Shown: in pieces, positions 1 to 12,400 of the stretch | How positions within the stretch are numbered: the first letter of the stretch is position 1 | How the letters are laid out: every line of letters starts with the position of its first letter | Assembly (NCBI GenBank): GCA_022828595.1 | Contig: JAKGHH010000005.1 | Location: 63,607,655 to 63,671,654, forward strand | DNA from: Nelumbo lutea | Lineage: Eukaryota; Streptophyta; Magnoliopsida; Proteales; Nelumbonaceae | Direction of reading: 5' to 3' | DNA: 64,000 nt | Translations under genes and position numbers: made by a program | Notes under the pieces: generated by a model | What the model saw: the letters and a program-made list of their open reading frames with translations, nothing else | Databases searched by the model: none | What the model was told of the DNA's origin: nothing

Positions 1-276
1 TTGATCCAGATACGTATGGACATCTCACTTCCTGAAGATCTAATATTTGTAAGGCTACCGTGATGACATTGTTGTTTTATGAATACAAGTTCATGGCTAA
101 CCAACAGAGAGGACAGGGCAGTAACACTCTAATTGCTTGTTTTCTTTTGAGCTATTGTGCATACAAGAAGTTCTTTTAATCAATGCATACAAATATTATT
201 TTTTTTGTTAACTATTTTTACATAACACAATCCAGTTCCTCCTCTGATTCAAATGAAATTGTCAAAACTAAAACAG

Positions 277-451
277 ATTTTGCGATGAAAGAAAAAGTAG
301 AGAATGTTAACCTGCCTATGAATGAGATGGATTCATGTGTAAGACATTGATCTCCAAGAAGACATTTGACAGATGGAAATCAGTTCAATCTTTCAAATCC
401 AGTTTTCCTTACTTCGTGAGATGTATGCTAAGTTTTAATATGCGATATTTT
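277..451 (+). pseudogene. Ghost exon of a REM-type B3 gene (start of a C-terminal B3 domain)
   Basis: This stretch aligns by eye with exon 5 of gene A (13301-13512). It has the same acceptor context (AAACAG before ATTTTGC), the same NLPMNEMDS-like peptide, and an FPYFVRCM motif followed by a GTAAGT donor at 452. The copy is 175 nt against 212 nt in gene A. It has an in-frame TGA soon after the MNEMDS motif, and the FPYFVRCM part lies in another frame, so it cannot code. No matching last exon is seen before the copia LTR at 850. Positions 1-276 show no other recognisable exon. It is best read as the remnant of another B3 copy that lay to the left. Confidence 0.75.
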
Positions 452-849
452 GTAAGTTTACCGTGCCAATATATTCTTCAGTTATTCTTATGTTGCGTTT
501 TCTAATTAGACTGACTTTCAGCCATGGATGATACAAATGATGTAATAAAATTTATGTTTCTATTGTTTATTATTATCTGTAACAACTAATCAAATATAAG
601 GTAGATGCATATTATGACATGTTTGTCAGTGTTAACAAAATTTGGAAAGATAAATTATTTGCATGTGATGTGATATTCATTATTATATTGGATATTCTCA
701 ACGAACTTCTCAACTTAAAAGTTTAAGCTATTGATGTTCCTGTTTTATTCTCTTAGCAGATGTAAATTTTTTATGGTAGCCGATAATTAAAAAAAATTCA
801 CACAACCAGGAATTTGCACCGGCGAGGTTTCTGTTTTTATTCTCTTAGC
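452..849. other. Non-coding, AT-rich; no gene seen
   Basis: No coding exon is visible. A near-identical string (TTTTATTCTCTTAGC) occurs at about 740-756 and again at 836-849, with about 80 bp of unrelated sequence between the copies. The second copy directly abuts the copia LTR end. Confidence 0.5.
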
Positions 850-1146
850 TGGAATTCTCACTGTCAACTAAAAATTATATTACGAATATAAGAGTGATAA
901 AGTATAGAGAGATGAAGAGAAGCAAAGAAGAACAGGAGAAGAGAATGAAAGAATGACAGGGGAGGCAAAAGATTGTGCTGCCGCTCCCTAGTCAGGTATT
1001 TATATTAACAAAATAATGTACAATGACAATGTTGCCCTTCATACAATATAAGAACAAAGACAAATCAGCAGCAATAAAAAACATACAATAAACATAATGA
1101 AAATTGTATGAACATCATAAACAATCCATGGTGCACTATCTCAGCA
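850..1146 (-). repeat. 3' LTR of the copia relic
   Basis: The right end (minus-strand TG) directly follows the polypurine tract at 1147-1158. The left end (minus-strand CA) is inferred. Length is about 297 bp. No partner LTR was found in the window. Confidence 0.6.
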
Positions 1147-1440
1147 TTTCCCCTTAAGTTGGGAATAGATATTTGTTATTCCCAAATCCCAATTTTTGTA
1201 ATTCTATCTCAAATTTAGACTTATGACACAGTGAAAATATCAGCCAGTTGCATACCTAAAGAAGACACATATGGTAGGTAGACTTCATTGTATGCAATCC
1301 TTTCTCTAATGAAATGCTGGTCCACCTTCATGTGTTTAGTCCAGTCATGCTGAATAGGATTATGTAATATTGATGGCAGCTTAATTGTCACAATACAGTA
1401 TGAATGACTTTACATAGTCAACACCAAACTCTTTAAGAAG
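850..1440 (-). mobile_element. Ty1/copia retrotransposon 3' end (RNase H relic, polypurine tract, 3' LTR)
   Basis: Reading the minus strand from about 1410 to 1220 gives a copia RNase H C-terminus: KHMKVDQHFIRERI, then LPYVSSLGMQLADIFT and a stop. About 70 nt further on is a polypurine tract (CTTAAGGGGAAA, minus strand, 1147-1158), then TGCTGAGATA, the LTR start. The LTR left boundary at 850 is chosen because the minus strand ends ATTCCA there. The rest of pol, gag and the 5' LTR are not recognisable to the right, so the copy is 5'-truncated or decayed. The family assignment rests on the conserved DRHFIRE / QLADIFTK region of copia polyproteins. Confidence 0.75.
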
Positions 1441-1737
1441 ATATCATGGGTAGTCTGAATTTTGGGTGGGGTTGGCTGGTTGGGGGAGGTGGGCTGCTTG
1501 TTGGTTTAGCTGCTTTCTCTTGATTTGTGCCTTGTAAGCATACGATTTACCAATCGCAGATATCTATTTTCAAACTTGTGTGATATGTGATTCAAAGATG
1601 AATTTGATGTTTTGATAACTAAGCCCATACCCATCGAAAAAGGTTATATAAGTAGCGTCATATAACCATTGAAGTGTCCTTTTGGAGTCTTTGAGGTGTT
1701 GAAATCTTTTAAGCTTCAAACAAACATTGATACTCAG

Positions 1738-2073
1738 TCATTTACGTACAAGCAACACCTTGACGAACACAACAGAGGGTAGGAACGAGGAGCCTTCATA
1801 TTCATCATTTACTGGAGAAAATCTTGTCTGTCCACATTTAACAGCCTGGTCTGTCAACAGGGCTCTTCTTGCATGACATGTCAATTCACCCAGCCATGCA
1901 TCAAATGAGGAGGGACAAAGTTTTCTCCCTCGGGGGGAGTTGAATCTAGAATCCTTGTGTATAACTTGAGAATTAGGTGCTGTTGAAACTCTGTGATCTG
2001 CCACTGCATAATATGATGCTTCCCACCATGCCTCTGAGAAATAATTAAATACCTTTGTGTTGAAGCAACACAA
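1738..2073 (-). CDS. Unidentified 111-codon open frame, possibly a gene fragment
   Basis: An uninterrupted minus-strand frame with moderately complex composition, including an SPRGRKLCPSSFDAWLGEL segment and paired aromatic residues (AWWEASYY). I do not recognise a family. It lies upstream (in minus orientation) of the copia RNase H relic but does not resemble copia pol. It could be a captured exon, a short gene or chance. No TATA box or splice context was identified. Confidence 0.2.
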   Translation of the reverse strand: MCCFNTKVFNYFSEAWWEASYYAVADHRVSTAPNSQVIHKDSRFNSPRGRKLCPSSFDAWLGELTCHARRALLTDQAVKCGQTRFSPVNDEYEGSSFLPSVVFVKVLLVRK

Positions 2074-2283
2074 ATAAAGCAGAAATTCCTACTGCTAAAC
2101 TATACTACTACAATTTGTCAATGGCACATGATTAATTAAAAAAAGGGAATATAATAATTAATTGATCATTGAAATCGGTATATTATCTGATTTAAAGTCA
2201 TATTTTAATAATTCTACCATTTTCTAATGTTTCTAAGTATCCTAGTAAGTTCATATTTAAAAAATAACTTGTTACGTATATAT

Positions 2284-2567
2284 CAATGTTTTCAAACCGT
2301 TGTTGACCCAGATGGTTGGACCATTTGGCCTAGAAATTGTTCAGGCAACGAGTTCCATTTTATTCAAAACCTGGAATTTGGTAAAAAAACCGTTGATTTG
2401 GGCAATCGAACCGTTAACCTGTCGACCTGTTCAACGATTTTGATCATTTTTTTTTATTTTTTAATCTTACTATCAGAGCAGACCATCCGCTCAAACCAGA
2501 TGATTGGACCATTGACCCGGAAACTGATGGCCAGAACGCCACTTTCGAGTCGTTTTTTAAAACGTTG
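2284..2567 (+). mobile_element. hAT-like MITE, copy 1 (CAATGTTTT ends, 8-bp target duplication)
   Basis: A 284-bp element begins CAATGTTTTCAAAC and ends GTTTTTTAAAACGTTG, so the termini are imperfect inverted repeats. It is flanked by a perfect 8-bp direct repeat, GTATATAT (2276-2283 and 2568-2575). There is no transposase. The interior carries the family signature TTGACCCAGATGG, AACCGTTAACCTG and CAGACCATCCGCTCAAAC. Related copies lie at 3502-3810 (inverted), 30175-30415 and weakly near 36200-36475. An 8-bp duplication with CA..G ends fits the hAT superfamily. Confidence 0.8.
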
Positions 2568-2804
2568 GTATATATTCACTTGATATTCGGATTCATTGTT
2601 ATTGATGCACTTTTTGAAATTTATTTGAGTTTCCTTGGTGTATCTGTGTATATATTTTAAAATTGTTTCTTTGGTACTTAAATTTTGTCATAAGTTATTT
2701 TATTTTATGGTAAATTGTTTTTGGTAAAGGATAATTAATTTTTGTTAAACAGAGGAGGAGAAGCATTACAAAAGTAACCGATTTTTGTCCATCCACGGAG
2801 CTAG

Positions 2805-3190
2805 TTAGACGGGCATGGCCTGTGTGTATACCTTTGATTCCCTAAGACCTTTACATGCCGGCTGATGAGCTAATCCATTACATTCCCTTTTAACAAAAGG
2901 AAAACAGGAATTAGCTCCTTCACATAAAGCCAGTAAATCTATACAGAAAAAGAAGACTTCTTTAACAGCCTTCAGAGTCAAATTATCACTTTTAAGATAA
3001 AAGGACCAGAAAAATGCTGCTTTGCCAGAAGCTCCCCCTCTAAACAAGCAACTTTTTTCCTATTTCAAAGGAAAACAACTTGCACAACGGCCAAAAGACA
3101 TTGCAAAGACCTAACCAGAGTGACTTCTGATAACAGTTCCAAAAGTAGCCACTCCTTCCCTTGCGAAATCTTCAAAAAGTTTTCTGGTGG
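2805..3190 (-). pseudogene. LINE-type RNase H relic
   Basis: The minus strand reads EGVATFGTVIRSHSG, then a stop, then a KSDNLTLKAV segment and FVKRECNGLAHQPACKGL. This order matches the RNase H domain at the end of plant LINE pol and related plant RNase H proteins: GAVIRD, SDN, then FVKREAN..AH. Frame changes and a stop near 3105 show decay. The neighbouring reverse transcriptase was not found. Confidence 0.6.
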
Positions 3191-3501
3191 GCTTGCCATA
3201 AAAGAATTTTATGGTAAATTGTAGAATAGTACCTGTACTTCGCCAACAGTCTCACTTTAATACCTAAACTTCAAAGTGTTTGGTTGTACTGGATGGCACG
3301 TGAAATGATAAAAGGACACAAATATCCTTTGGGCTTTAAATAGATGAGAAAAGCATAAATTTTAAATGACTAAAATAAACTTGGCTTAAACTTTTTGCAT
3401 TGTAAACGACACCAGGGCAACTACATGGAAAAAAAACCTCGTCAGGAAAAGAGTTGTAGAGAACGTTGGAGAGAGAGAGAGAGAGCTAGCAGAGCTGAAA
3501 T

Positions 3502-3810
3502 CAATGTTTTAAAAATACTAGGAAACGGAATCATTTTGGTCATCAGTTTCTGGGTTAATGGTCTGATCGTCCGGTTCGAATGGACAATTTGTTCTAACAG
3601 AAAATTTTTTAAAAATAGAAAAGTAATTAAAAATAAAAAAATGGTAAAAACAGTTGAACGGATCGACGGTTCAACCACTTGGGTCAACGTCTTATTGACT
3701 TTTTCAACAGTTTTTGACTAGATTCTGGGTTTATGCAAAAATAGAACCAGTTGCTGGAATGGTTGTCGGGTGGTCTGACCATCTGGATCAACGGCGGTTC
3801 AAAAACACTG
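3502..3810 (-). mobile_element. hAT-like MITE, copy 2
   Basis: It has CAATGTTTT at the left end and AAAACACTG at the right end. The flanks GCTGAAAT (3494-3501) and ACTGAAAT (3811-3818) are a 7/8 target duplication. The interior is the reverse complement of copy 1 (GGGTTAATGGTCTGATCG; GACGGTTCAACC). It is non-coding. Confidence 0.75.
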
Positions 3811-3818
3811 ACTGAAAT

Positions 3819-4879
3819 CCCCAAGATGAATGGGTTTTTCGGGTCTAATAGAGATTTCATGGAAACCCATGTGAGGAATTATAGAGCTGAAATTCTCAAG
3901 ATGAATGGGTTTTTTGTTTTCATTTCGGCCTTAACTTTCCATTTTTTTTTTGTTATTTTAAATGACTAAATTTTGTTGCTTGTTGAGTTGGGTAGTTTAT
4001 TCGTTGAATTCTCCTTTTTGGTATTTTAGAGGGCGTTTGGGACTTATGCGTTTCACGAATGTTTTGATTCCACTGACGTGGATTTAGAGTCTCATCAGGA
4101 AAAAAAAACGGAATCAATAAAAAAACTGCATTTTGATAGTTTGTTTCCCAAAGAAAAAAAAAAGTTTTGCAATAATTAGCTTGGAGATTCAGAGAATGAG
4201 GGGGTTTCTTGAAACGTCAAATTGAAGTTTCTTGAATCATCTGAGTGATCTTGAATTGTTAAGGTGATGTGGCACATTGAAATTTGGAAAAAGCTTACTT
4301 CTTTTTGAGATGTTACACAAATATCATTATAAATATATCATATTGATAAGCCAAATCAGTTCAGCCTTCATCCTTTTTTTATGTTTTTCAGAGAAAAACA
4401 GATGAAATGGAACACTTATAAAACGCTCCGGTGCCAAGCATCCCCTTGATTCAAAAGCTATCTTTGTGGCTTGATTCGTGTGAACTTAGTGTTTGATTTC
4501 TAGGAATACCTCACGCCCCTGTCTGATTCTAATTTGGATTGTTAAGAAAAGTTTGATTCAAATCCCGGGCTTAGATTCCATGCCATGATGGTCAAATATT
4601 GACCATGAAATTTGATGGATGGTTTCTGGCAATGACTGGTGAAGGTGGTGTTGTTTGGCAAGTAATGGAATGTGAAGATGGTGTTGTGCGTGTCTTGCAA
4701 CAAGTAGTTCATTCATTGACACTTGTTCAATCTTGAATGGAAAACATGAATCACTGGTTCAAAAACGTCTTTAGTCACTTGCACAAATAAGCGTGAATGA
4801 GATAAAAGTAAAAAACCTACCTTTTCCAAAGTTTATGGTTTTGAAGAAATTTGTCTCAAAATATATTTAAATTTGATTA
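3819..4879. other. Non-coding; nothing recognised
   Basis: AT-rich sequence with short homopolymer runs. No supported exon, RNA gene or bounded repeat was seen. Confidence 0.5.
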
Positions 4880-7800
4880 AAAAATAGAATATTGAAGTTA
4901 AAGGATGAGAATAGTGAGTGGATGGAAAGGCAATAAAGTATAAGGAACATTATAGTAAATCATTTTAAAAAGATCTATACTTCTTTTAACCCTTCAGATA
5001 TAAATGTGGCCCTTCTAGGGATTCAGCCAATAATAAATGAAGAAATAAACGTGAAGCTTCAAAAGGATGTAACAGAGGAAAAGATCAAGGAGTCACTATT
5101 TTAGATGGCTCCAATAAAACCTTCAAAACTAGATGGTTTTCCAAATAAAGTGAAATATTTCTTTATTACGGGACAGTTAAACAGGAAAATCAATCACATC
5201 CTCATAATCGTAATCCCAAAAGCAAAAAACCATAAAGATGCGCCACAATTCAGACCTATAAACTTGTGCAATTCCGTATATAAAATCATTGCTAAAATTC
5301 TAGCAAATAAATTAAAACTAGTCCTAAATGAAATCATTTCAGATATGCTTTTATTCCAGGAATGGCTATTCCTGACAACATTATAATAATCCATGAGGTA
5401 ATGCACTTCATGGCCCACATTAAAGCTAAGAGTGGTTTTATGGTAGTGAAATTTGATATGAACGAAGCTTATGACAGAGTAGAACGGAATTTTCTAAAAT
5501 CAACTATAGAAAAAATGGGCTTTGGGAGCAAATGAATCTCTTGGGTAATGACTTGTGTATCTAAAAAAATATTTTCCCAAAGAGGTCTTAGACAAGGGGA
5601 CTCTCTCTCTCTCTTTACCCCTTTTTACTATGCTTTAATGTTTTCTCCTCTATTCTAAAGCAAAAGGTTGCCCAAAATTAGATTTTTGGAATTAAAATCT
5701 GCAATTTAACCCCAACTATCTCTCATTTGTTCTTTGCATATAACATTGACAACTATATTTTCTCTAAGGCAAATATTGAGGCAAATGCTCTGCTAGAGGC
5801 CATCTCCTTTGAAAGAGCTCATCCTCTAGACACTAGGTGAATTATCAAAATTCAAAAGTTTTATTTAGTCATAATTTGCACCCGATATTCAAAAAGATGG
5901 TATCAAAGTATCTAAATACAAAAAGAAAAAAGTAGAAAATCCATTCGATGTACTTGGACTCTCACCTTCTCATTTATAGGAAGAAAACTCAATTGTTTGA
6001 GTACTTGGCTGAGAGAATGACAAATAGAGCTTGTGGATGGAGAGGTTCCTTGCCGTCTCAAGTAGGAAAGAATGTACTTCTGAAGTCAGTTCTTACAGTT
6101 ATCCCAACCCACTGCATGTCCTGCTTTCTAATTCCAAAGAGTGCCTGTAATGCCATGGAGATGATTCAAAAGAAATTCTGGTGGGGAGATAGTGAAGATA
6201 TGAGGAAAATAAGACGGGTCAGTTGGAAATAGATAAGTTAATAATAAATCGAGGGCTGGAGGTCAAACAGCCAAGACCATTCAATTCCATCTTGTTGGCT
6301 AAGCTTGCTTGGAAAGTAGGCAATGAGATGGAAATAAAGGTATAGGGTGATCCTTGGATTCCGGGCCTAGAGGGATTTACTCCAATGGGTCAAAGACGGG
6401 AGGATTCAGAAAACATAGTTGTCTCTAACCTTATCAACCAAGAGAGTAGAACTTGGAACAGTAACGCTATAAATGATCTCCTTCCCCAGCGTTAGCTCAA
6501 AAGGTCTTTGAGCTGGATATTCCTTCTGATCCTTGGAATGACAAAATCATTTGGATGGGTAGTAAAAATGGGAAATTCTCTATTACATCTGCGTATTTCA
6601 TTGCTAAACAAATGAAGGAAGAGGAAGATCATCAAATTATTAATTCTGAGTCAAGAAAAAGCTTTTGGACCCCTTTGTGGAAACTCCCCATTGAACCAAA
6701 AGTAAAACACTCCCTTGGAGGCGCTGTGTTAATGGAGTTGCAGTTAAAAAAAACCTGTTTAAAAGAGGCATTGGGGTTTCAGACATCTGTGACAGATGTG
6801 GTAAGGCAGCTGAAACTGTAATTCATGCTCTTCTTATTTGTGATAAACCAAAATGTATTTGGTTAGGTTCAGGCTGTGGTATTAACCCAAATTCAGGTAC
6901 TTATTTTCAGAATTATTTTGACTGGTTGATGCACATTTGTGTGAATGTGGGTTTTGATGAGAGCAGATTTGGCCCTTCAATGATATTGTGAACATGGCAC
7001 AGGCATGGCCTGACAGCCTAGCGGCATGGCACAGGTGTGAGTTGGCAGCCTAGCATAGGTACGACTTGACGGCTTGGCCTAGGTGTGACCTGGTGGTCTG
7101 GCACAGGCGCCGACTGGCGACCTGCGAGATGTGCTCATTGACAAATTCGGCATGCATATCCTAATACTCCCATGATCATTGGAAGTTGGCCCATGTGCCG
7201 AACGATCCGGAGGTTGGTCAATGTGCATGGCAATTATCTCGAACCACTTAGATGACCTTGCAGAAATCTCAGATATGGTGTGTGAAGCCCGCCAAACAAT
7301 GCCTATATAAAGGCACCAACCCCAAGGGCAAGTAAACAAGTATGCATATTCTAGTTCTCATACTTTATGATTTTTAACTCGCAGTCTACTATAAGAGTAT
7401 TGACCTAAGCATCGGAGTGACCTCGTTGGGCTAGCCACCCCAAGTCCCCTGACACTTGGTTCCTTGTATGACTCTAAAGATCAAGGAAGCTCGTCACCTA
7501 ACCTATCCAATTCACCACCAAGTAGCTCACCACCGGACAATTTGCCACTAGGTAACTCGCCACCAGACAGCTCACCACTAGGGAGTTCCACTTCGGCCTC
7601 TGAGTCACAGGGATCGAACGAACGGATGAGGTATTTAGCCAAAAAAAATGATACGTGACCAAAAACAATTAGATCACGTTTGTTTTTTAAAAAGATAAAA
7701 ATGACTTTGTTTTTGATAAGGAATATTCAAATCCCCTATCAATGATTGCTTCTATTTGTAGGTCTAACATCGGAGAAAAATCTTCTCTTGCGGCAGAAAT

Positions 7801-8455
7801 TGGAAAGTTGTTCCAAAGCTGAGCAGCTTAGGGATAATGCTTTTTCGGTACCACCGAGTCTTGGAAAGCTGAAAGTGAATACTGATGGTGGTTTTGTGTC
7901 AGCCAGACAGGCCTCTTTTGGTTTTATATTTTTTGTTGGGGGGCAGGGTACGGGCCTACCAAAGTTTCTTCCCCGTTAATGGCGGAGGCAAAGGCTATCA
8001 AGGAAGCTGTATTGTTTGCTGATTTTTTGAACATCTCAGAAGCTTGTTTTGAGTCAGATAATGCTTGTATTGTGAATGCTCTAAAAGTGCAAGCTGATAG
8101 CGATCATCCTGAGATTATGTTTTGGTGCAGAGGTATAAAAGAAATTGCTAGGAGAAGAAACTACAACTTCTCTTTCTGTCCGAGAAAAGCCAACAATGCA
8201 GCTCATGAAGCAGCGAAGGCTGGTTTAGTTTCGTTTTTCAAGTCAAGTGTTTGTATTCCAGAACGTCTGTCAAATATTCTGAAGTTGGATTTTTTATTTT
8301 ATTTCGGGTACTGGTAATAGATAGGTGTAGTTTCTTAGGTTCTTTTGTTGCTTTCTCGTTAGTTTGTTCAGTTTTGTTGATTCTGTTGCTTGGTAGTGCC
8401 TGTCTGTTGTCTCTGTGTTGGCGGAATGAAATAATATTTCTTTACCAAAATGGAA
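4880..8455 (+). mobile_element. Decayed LINE (L1-type) retrotransposon with nested insert
   Basis: Successive frames give plant L1 pol pieces in the correct order. First is EEKIKESLF with a stop, then a KLDGFPNKV-like segment (about 5080-5160). Next come FRPINLCNSVYKIIAKILANKLK (5250-5330 region), MVVKFDMNEAYDRVE (about 5440) and RGLRQGDSLS (about 5580). These are followed by the finger/thumb-to-connection piece LPSQVGKNVLLKSVL (about 6050), the RVT zinc-binding region GKFSITSAYF (6570-6800), and an RNase H domain at 7830-8290 (KVNTDGG, AEAKAIKEA, ESDNACIV, ANNAAHEAAKAGL). The 3' tail ends in TTTCTTTACCAAAA near 8450. There are many stops and frame changes. The 5' end (ORF1, endonuclease) is missing. 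A foreign block splits the connection region from RNase H. Confidence 0.8.
6985..7738 (+). repeat. LTR-like block inserted in the LINE
   Basis: This block interrupts LINE pol. It opens with about five imperfect copies of a 24-31 bp unit (GGCACAGGTGTGA..TGGCAGCCTAGC type, about 6995-7125). It has a TATATAAAGGCACC box at 7302-7315 and a CAAGTCCCCTGACACTTGG stretch near 7442-7460, features seen in promoter-bearing plant LTRs. The string TCAATGAT occurs at 6977-6984 and again at 7739-7746 and may be a target duplication. No gag or pol was found. Its boundaries and class are uncertain; a solo or partial LTR is most likely. Confidence 0.4.
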
Positions 8456-8637
8456 TGGAAGCCCTCATAATGGCTGATCAGATTCAGAGGACTGAGATGG
8501 CAATCCAAATACACGCTCCTTGTGCTCTAATAGTCTAATGTTCATAATCAAGTTCAACCATGCTTCAATGCTCAAGAAACCTAGACAGATGGCTAAAATC
8601 TTGTGGTTTCATCTGGCCATTGGCTCAGTATTACAAG

Positions 8638-9041
8638 TAGGGGTGTCAATGTACTAGGTTTGGGTTGGAACCGTCGGAATCAAAATCAATTTGAGCAAAT
8701 TAGAGGGACGAATAAGACACGTTGAATAGGATCAGTCCAGAACTAAATGGTCCAAGCTTTTATTGGATTAGATTCGATCTGGTCCATTTGTAATGGATTA
8801 AAGTTGGACCTGATCAGATTGAATCAATATTCGGTCCATCGACATAACATAGAGTACGGATGTCAATGATCAGGTATGGATGGAGCCAATCTGAATTAAA
8901 ACCAATTTAAACAGTTTGAATGGTCCAGACATTGAACTGGAGCAGTCCGGAATGGTCTAAAGTATACAACGGATTGGATTGGACCTGGCCATCTGTAATG
9001 GACTCATACCGGACCAATGTCTGGTCCATTGACAGCCCTCG
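8638..9041. mobile_element. MITE with TAGGGGTGTCAAT ends, dimeric, copy 1
   Basis: It starts TAGGGGTGTCAATG and ends CATTGACAGCCCTC, an imperfect terminal inverted repeat. Flanks resembling ATTACAAG and GTTACGAG suggest an 8-bp target duplication. Inside, a unit of about 200 bp occurs twice (about 8640-8850 and 8865-9030), each with a TTGGATTRGAT..GGACCTG..TCTGTAATGGA-like core. It is non-coding. Related copies are at 25473-25797 and 52410-52795. Confidence 0.65.
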
Positions 9042-9442
9042 TTACGAGTAGAACCGAAGGGGTATCAAAATAGATTTTAGTTGGCAAAAAGGATTTAGAC
9101 TGTACCAGTGACACTGTGGATGTAAAACAGTGACAAGGAAAGAAACGGACAAGAGTCGATACCTTACAGTGTTACACTTATTAACAAACTTTTGAAATGT
9201 TGTGTATTGGATGGTGGTGAGGTATGTCAAGTTGTCAAAAACGGAACATTGATGATCGTTTGAAATCCCTCTAAAACCCGCAAAAAAGCTAAACAATTTG
9301 AACTTTTAATTTGAGGAATAAATATGGAAATGACAAGCTGATGACTGATGTGATTTCTCACAAACCCAAAGCTCTATTGACTAATGACGAATTCCCATTT
9401 GGCCGCCAAAAGCTTATTCAAATCGAACCCGCTGGAGCTTGC

Positions 9443-9450
9443 TATATATA
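9443..9450 (+). promoter_or_regulatory. TATA box of B3 gene A
   Basis: TATATATA lies 44 bp upstream of the ATG at 9494. A start site about 30 bp downstream (near 9473-9480) would exclude the in-frame ATG at 9473 and supports the MARSNR start. Confidence 0.6.
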
Positions 9451-9493
9451 GAGCAGAGTATTCGCGCTTCTGTTGGGGGAGACGAGATCAGAA

Positions 9494-12400
9494 ATGGCGA
9501 GAAGTAATAGGTTCTGTTCAGGGAGACACCCTTGCTTCTTCAAGGTTTTCCTCCCCAAGCCCAACATCAACTCCGAACGGCTGGTAATTTCGTTTTTCTT
9601 TCTTTTCCTGGTTTTTTTTTGTCCCCCACCCCTAGCTTTTCTGTCGTGTTCTGATTCATCTCTTCAACTTCAGCAGTCTCTTTGAATGCAAATGACCCAA
9701 TATCGTTGTTGTTGCACCATTGAGGATGGGCTGACCCAGTTCTGTTCTTTTCCATTGCAGAGAATTCCATTTGGTTTTCTGAAACACATTAAAGGAAAAG
9801 GTTCAGGAACTGTTTGGTTAAGAGGTCCTAGTGGGAATATGTGGCGCGTGAACTTGACTAAGAACCCCGATGGATGGTTTTTTGAAGATGGTTGGGAAGT
9901 GTTTCTGAAAGATCACATCTCAAAACCAGGAGACTTCTTTGTTTTCAGATATATTGGTAACTTTCATTTCTCTGTGCAAATATTTGATCTAACTGCATGC
10001 GAGAAAGAAGCTGCTTTTCGTGTCAAATGCACCCAGGAAAATAACGCTTTTGTAGAACGCAAAGGGAATAAGAGAGGGAGAGAGATTATAGCAGAGGCCT
10101 TGAAAACCTCCCCATTGAAACCCTTTGAAATTGTATTGAAGAGGAAGAGAGTTAACCCTCCTCAAGTTCACTTAGAACGTAGAACCAGAAATGGAGCACA
10201 TAAAGTAAATATTGTTAGTAACAGGGGCCGTGGAGGAGAAGATGCAGTTTCAACTAAAGCAGACAAAGACTCTACCTTGCCCTGTCAAATCAAGGAACGT
10301 GGTAAGTCTCCCAAGTCTGCTCTTGGTTTTGTCCCTGTTTCTCAGCCAAATGCTTGCAAATATACTCTAATGAGGTATTTGCCTTATTTTTGTTTATACT
10401 TGTCAACATTCTATCTCATATTTACGCAACTAGAAAAATATCCAAGGGGTGTTTCAGAGACAGGAATTTTTGCTTATGATATATATATTTTTTAATTTTT
10501 TATTAGGAACCTGAAATGAGTGATAACCTTTGGTTGAGATGATGCAGACAAACACTTATGTCTAAGATCAAGCAGACATGTAAAAATTGAAATGGGGCCG
10601 GTCACCAGAGGGAGAAAGAAAAATTCTGACCTGCCTATTCATGAAACGGTTTCGGATACCGGAGGATGCTGCACAAGGAAGGCAGTTGAATCCTCCTCGA
10701 AATTTCCATATTTCGTGAAGTGCATAAAAGCGTCTAATGTCGGCCGATCAAGCCATCTGGTGAGTTATTTTGACACTGATTTGTTGTTTCAACTAGTTTA
10801 GTTGTTGGGGTTTTCATTTGATTGTTGTAAAGGATGAACTCTGTATCTGGAGTGGTTTTCAATGAAGAACACCTTTTTTTTTAATGGATTTGGTTCTGAA
10901 AATATTCTTTATTCCTTAGTCCTCGTCATAACAGTATGATGAATCAAGATCCTTAGCCTTAAGATCCAAAACAACCAACTTTTGTGCTGCACAAGGAATA
11001 CCGTTTTATCCCGCCTTTGGTCATTTATTTGTTAAATCTATGAATTTTGTACTCCTTCCAAACTGAGCCCCTTAGTAATTAATTCATTCTAGACGTTGTA
11101 GCTCTGAATATTGACTAAATGACTGAATGTTCTATTTGTTTGCCTTGATTTTGAGGTTTGATTTTTGCAAGCTTCGAGTTGCTTATTACTTCTTCTCTTA
11201 TCTTGAAATTGCAAAAATAAATTATTTAAGACATTTTGATGATGACTTGGGTAGCATACCTCCTGAGGATACCCTGTGCAAATTCCACACTGATACTGGT
11301 AAGAGGTCAAATCTGGAGCATGCTTGTAGCACTATTTTATTTTTCTTGTAATTTTCTACTAATTATAGTAATTATTGGTATTATGGTTGTTATTTTGGTA
11401 ACTGGATATCAGTCATGCAGTCAATCCCTGGAGACTTTGCCAAGACACATCTTCCCAGACGAAGAACAAATGCCATCCTTTGGAATTCAAAAGGATCCTG
11501 GATTGTAGGATTAGATCTAGGTAGGGAAAGATCTACCATTCGTGCAGGATGGATAAACTTCGTACGTGATAACATGATCAGAAAAGGAGATACTTGCATT
11601 TTTGAGCTTGTTGGTGAGCGAGGAATGCGAGTGCATGTTTTCCATGAAAGGAAGATACAGAGCATATCATCAAAGAGTCCTGTCAGTTCTGTTTGCCCAT
11701 GTTGGTCAGAAGCTTGCGAAGCTGATCCGAGTATAGGTGAGCTTTTTGACCTCACAAATATGTGGCCAAATGTTTGTGTTGAAGCACATTTTTCTTTATT
11801 GGTACCGGGGAGTTGAAAGCAGTATGCAGTCCCAGGTCAGAGGTAGCTTTATTCACTGGCATTACCAACTAAACCAGGTGACTACTTTTAGTTGCACTTA
11901 AATCTGGAGATAGTTTCACTTTAAACTACCTGACACTCTCGGCTTTTCTTTTGCTTGTGGAGTCCTGCATGTACCAAGCAAATGTGCAATATTACTGACT
12001 GCACATAGTGCAAATTTCAGAAGCTCTACACTCTTGCCCGTTTGGCTGTGTTTCCACATGGTCTTTCGACTGTTTATAAACTAGGAAGACCGATTTTCAG
12101 TCTATTTTCGTTTGGCATGTGAAAGATCTAATCGTTAAAAAATGGGATTCGGAAAAGACATAATAAGTCCATTTTGAAAAGTTCCAAATGAAACTTCTCG
12201 CGTCTTTCACGTTTTAATCTCATGTGGAAAGATGCGGAAAGACGCGCGGCAAGATGCATGTCTGCCAAATGTGCTTTGGACTGCTCAGGTTCTCGTACAA
12301 AAGCTCAATGCTTCTTTTATATATCAGACTACCGGAAGATCTTCCCAAAAAGATGTGCCAAATGGGGTCTCGTAAATAAAAATTAGGGCTGTCAGTGAAT

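Noticed and set aside
10592..10801. Separate small gene in gene A intron area
   Set aside because: The frame is exon 3 of gene A plus intron read-through; splice sites and phase show it belongs to gene A.
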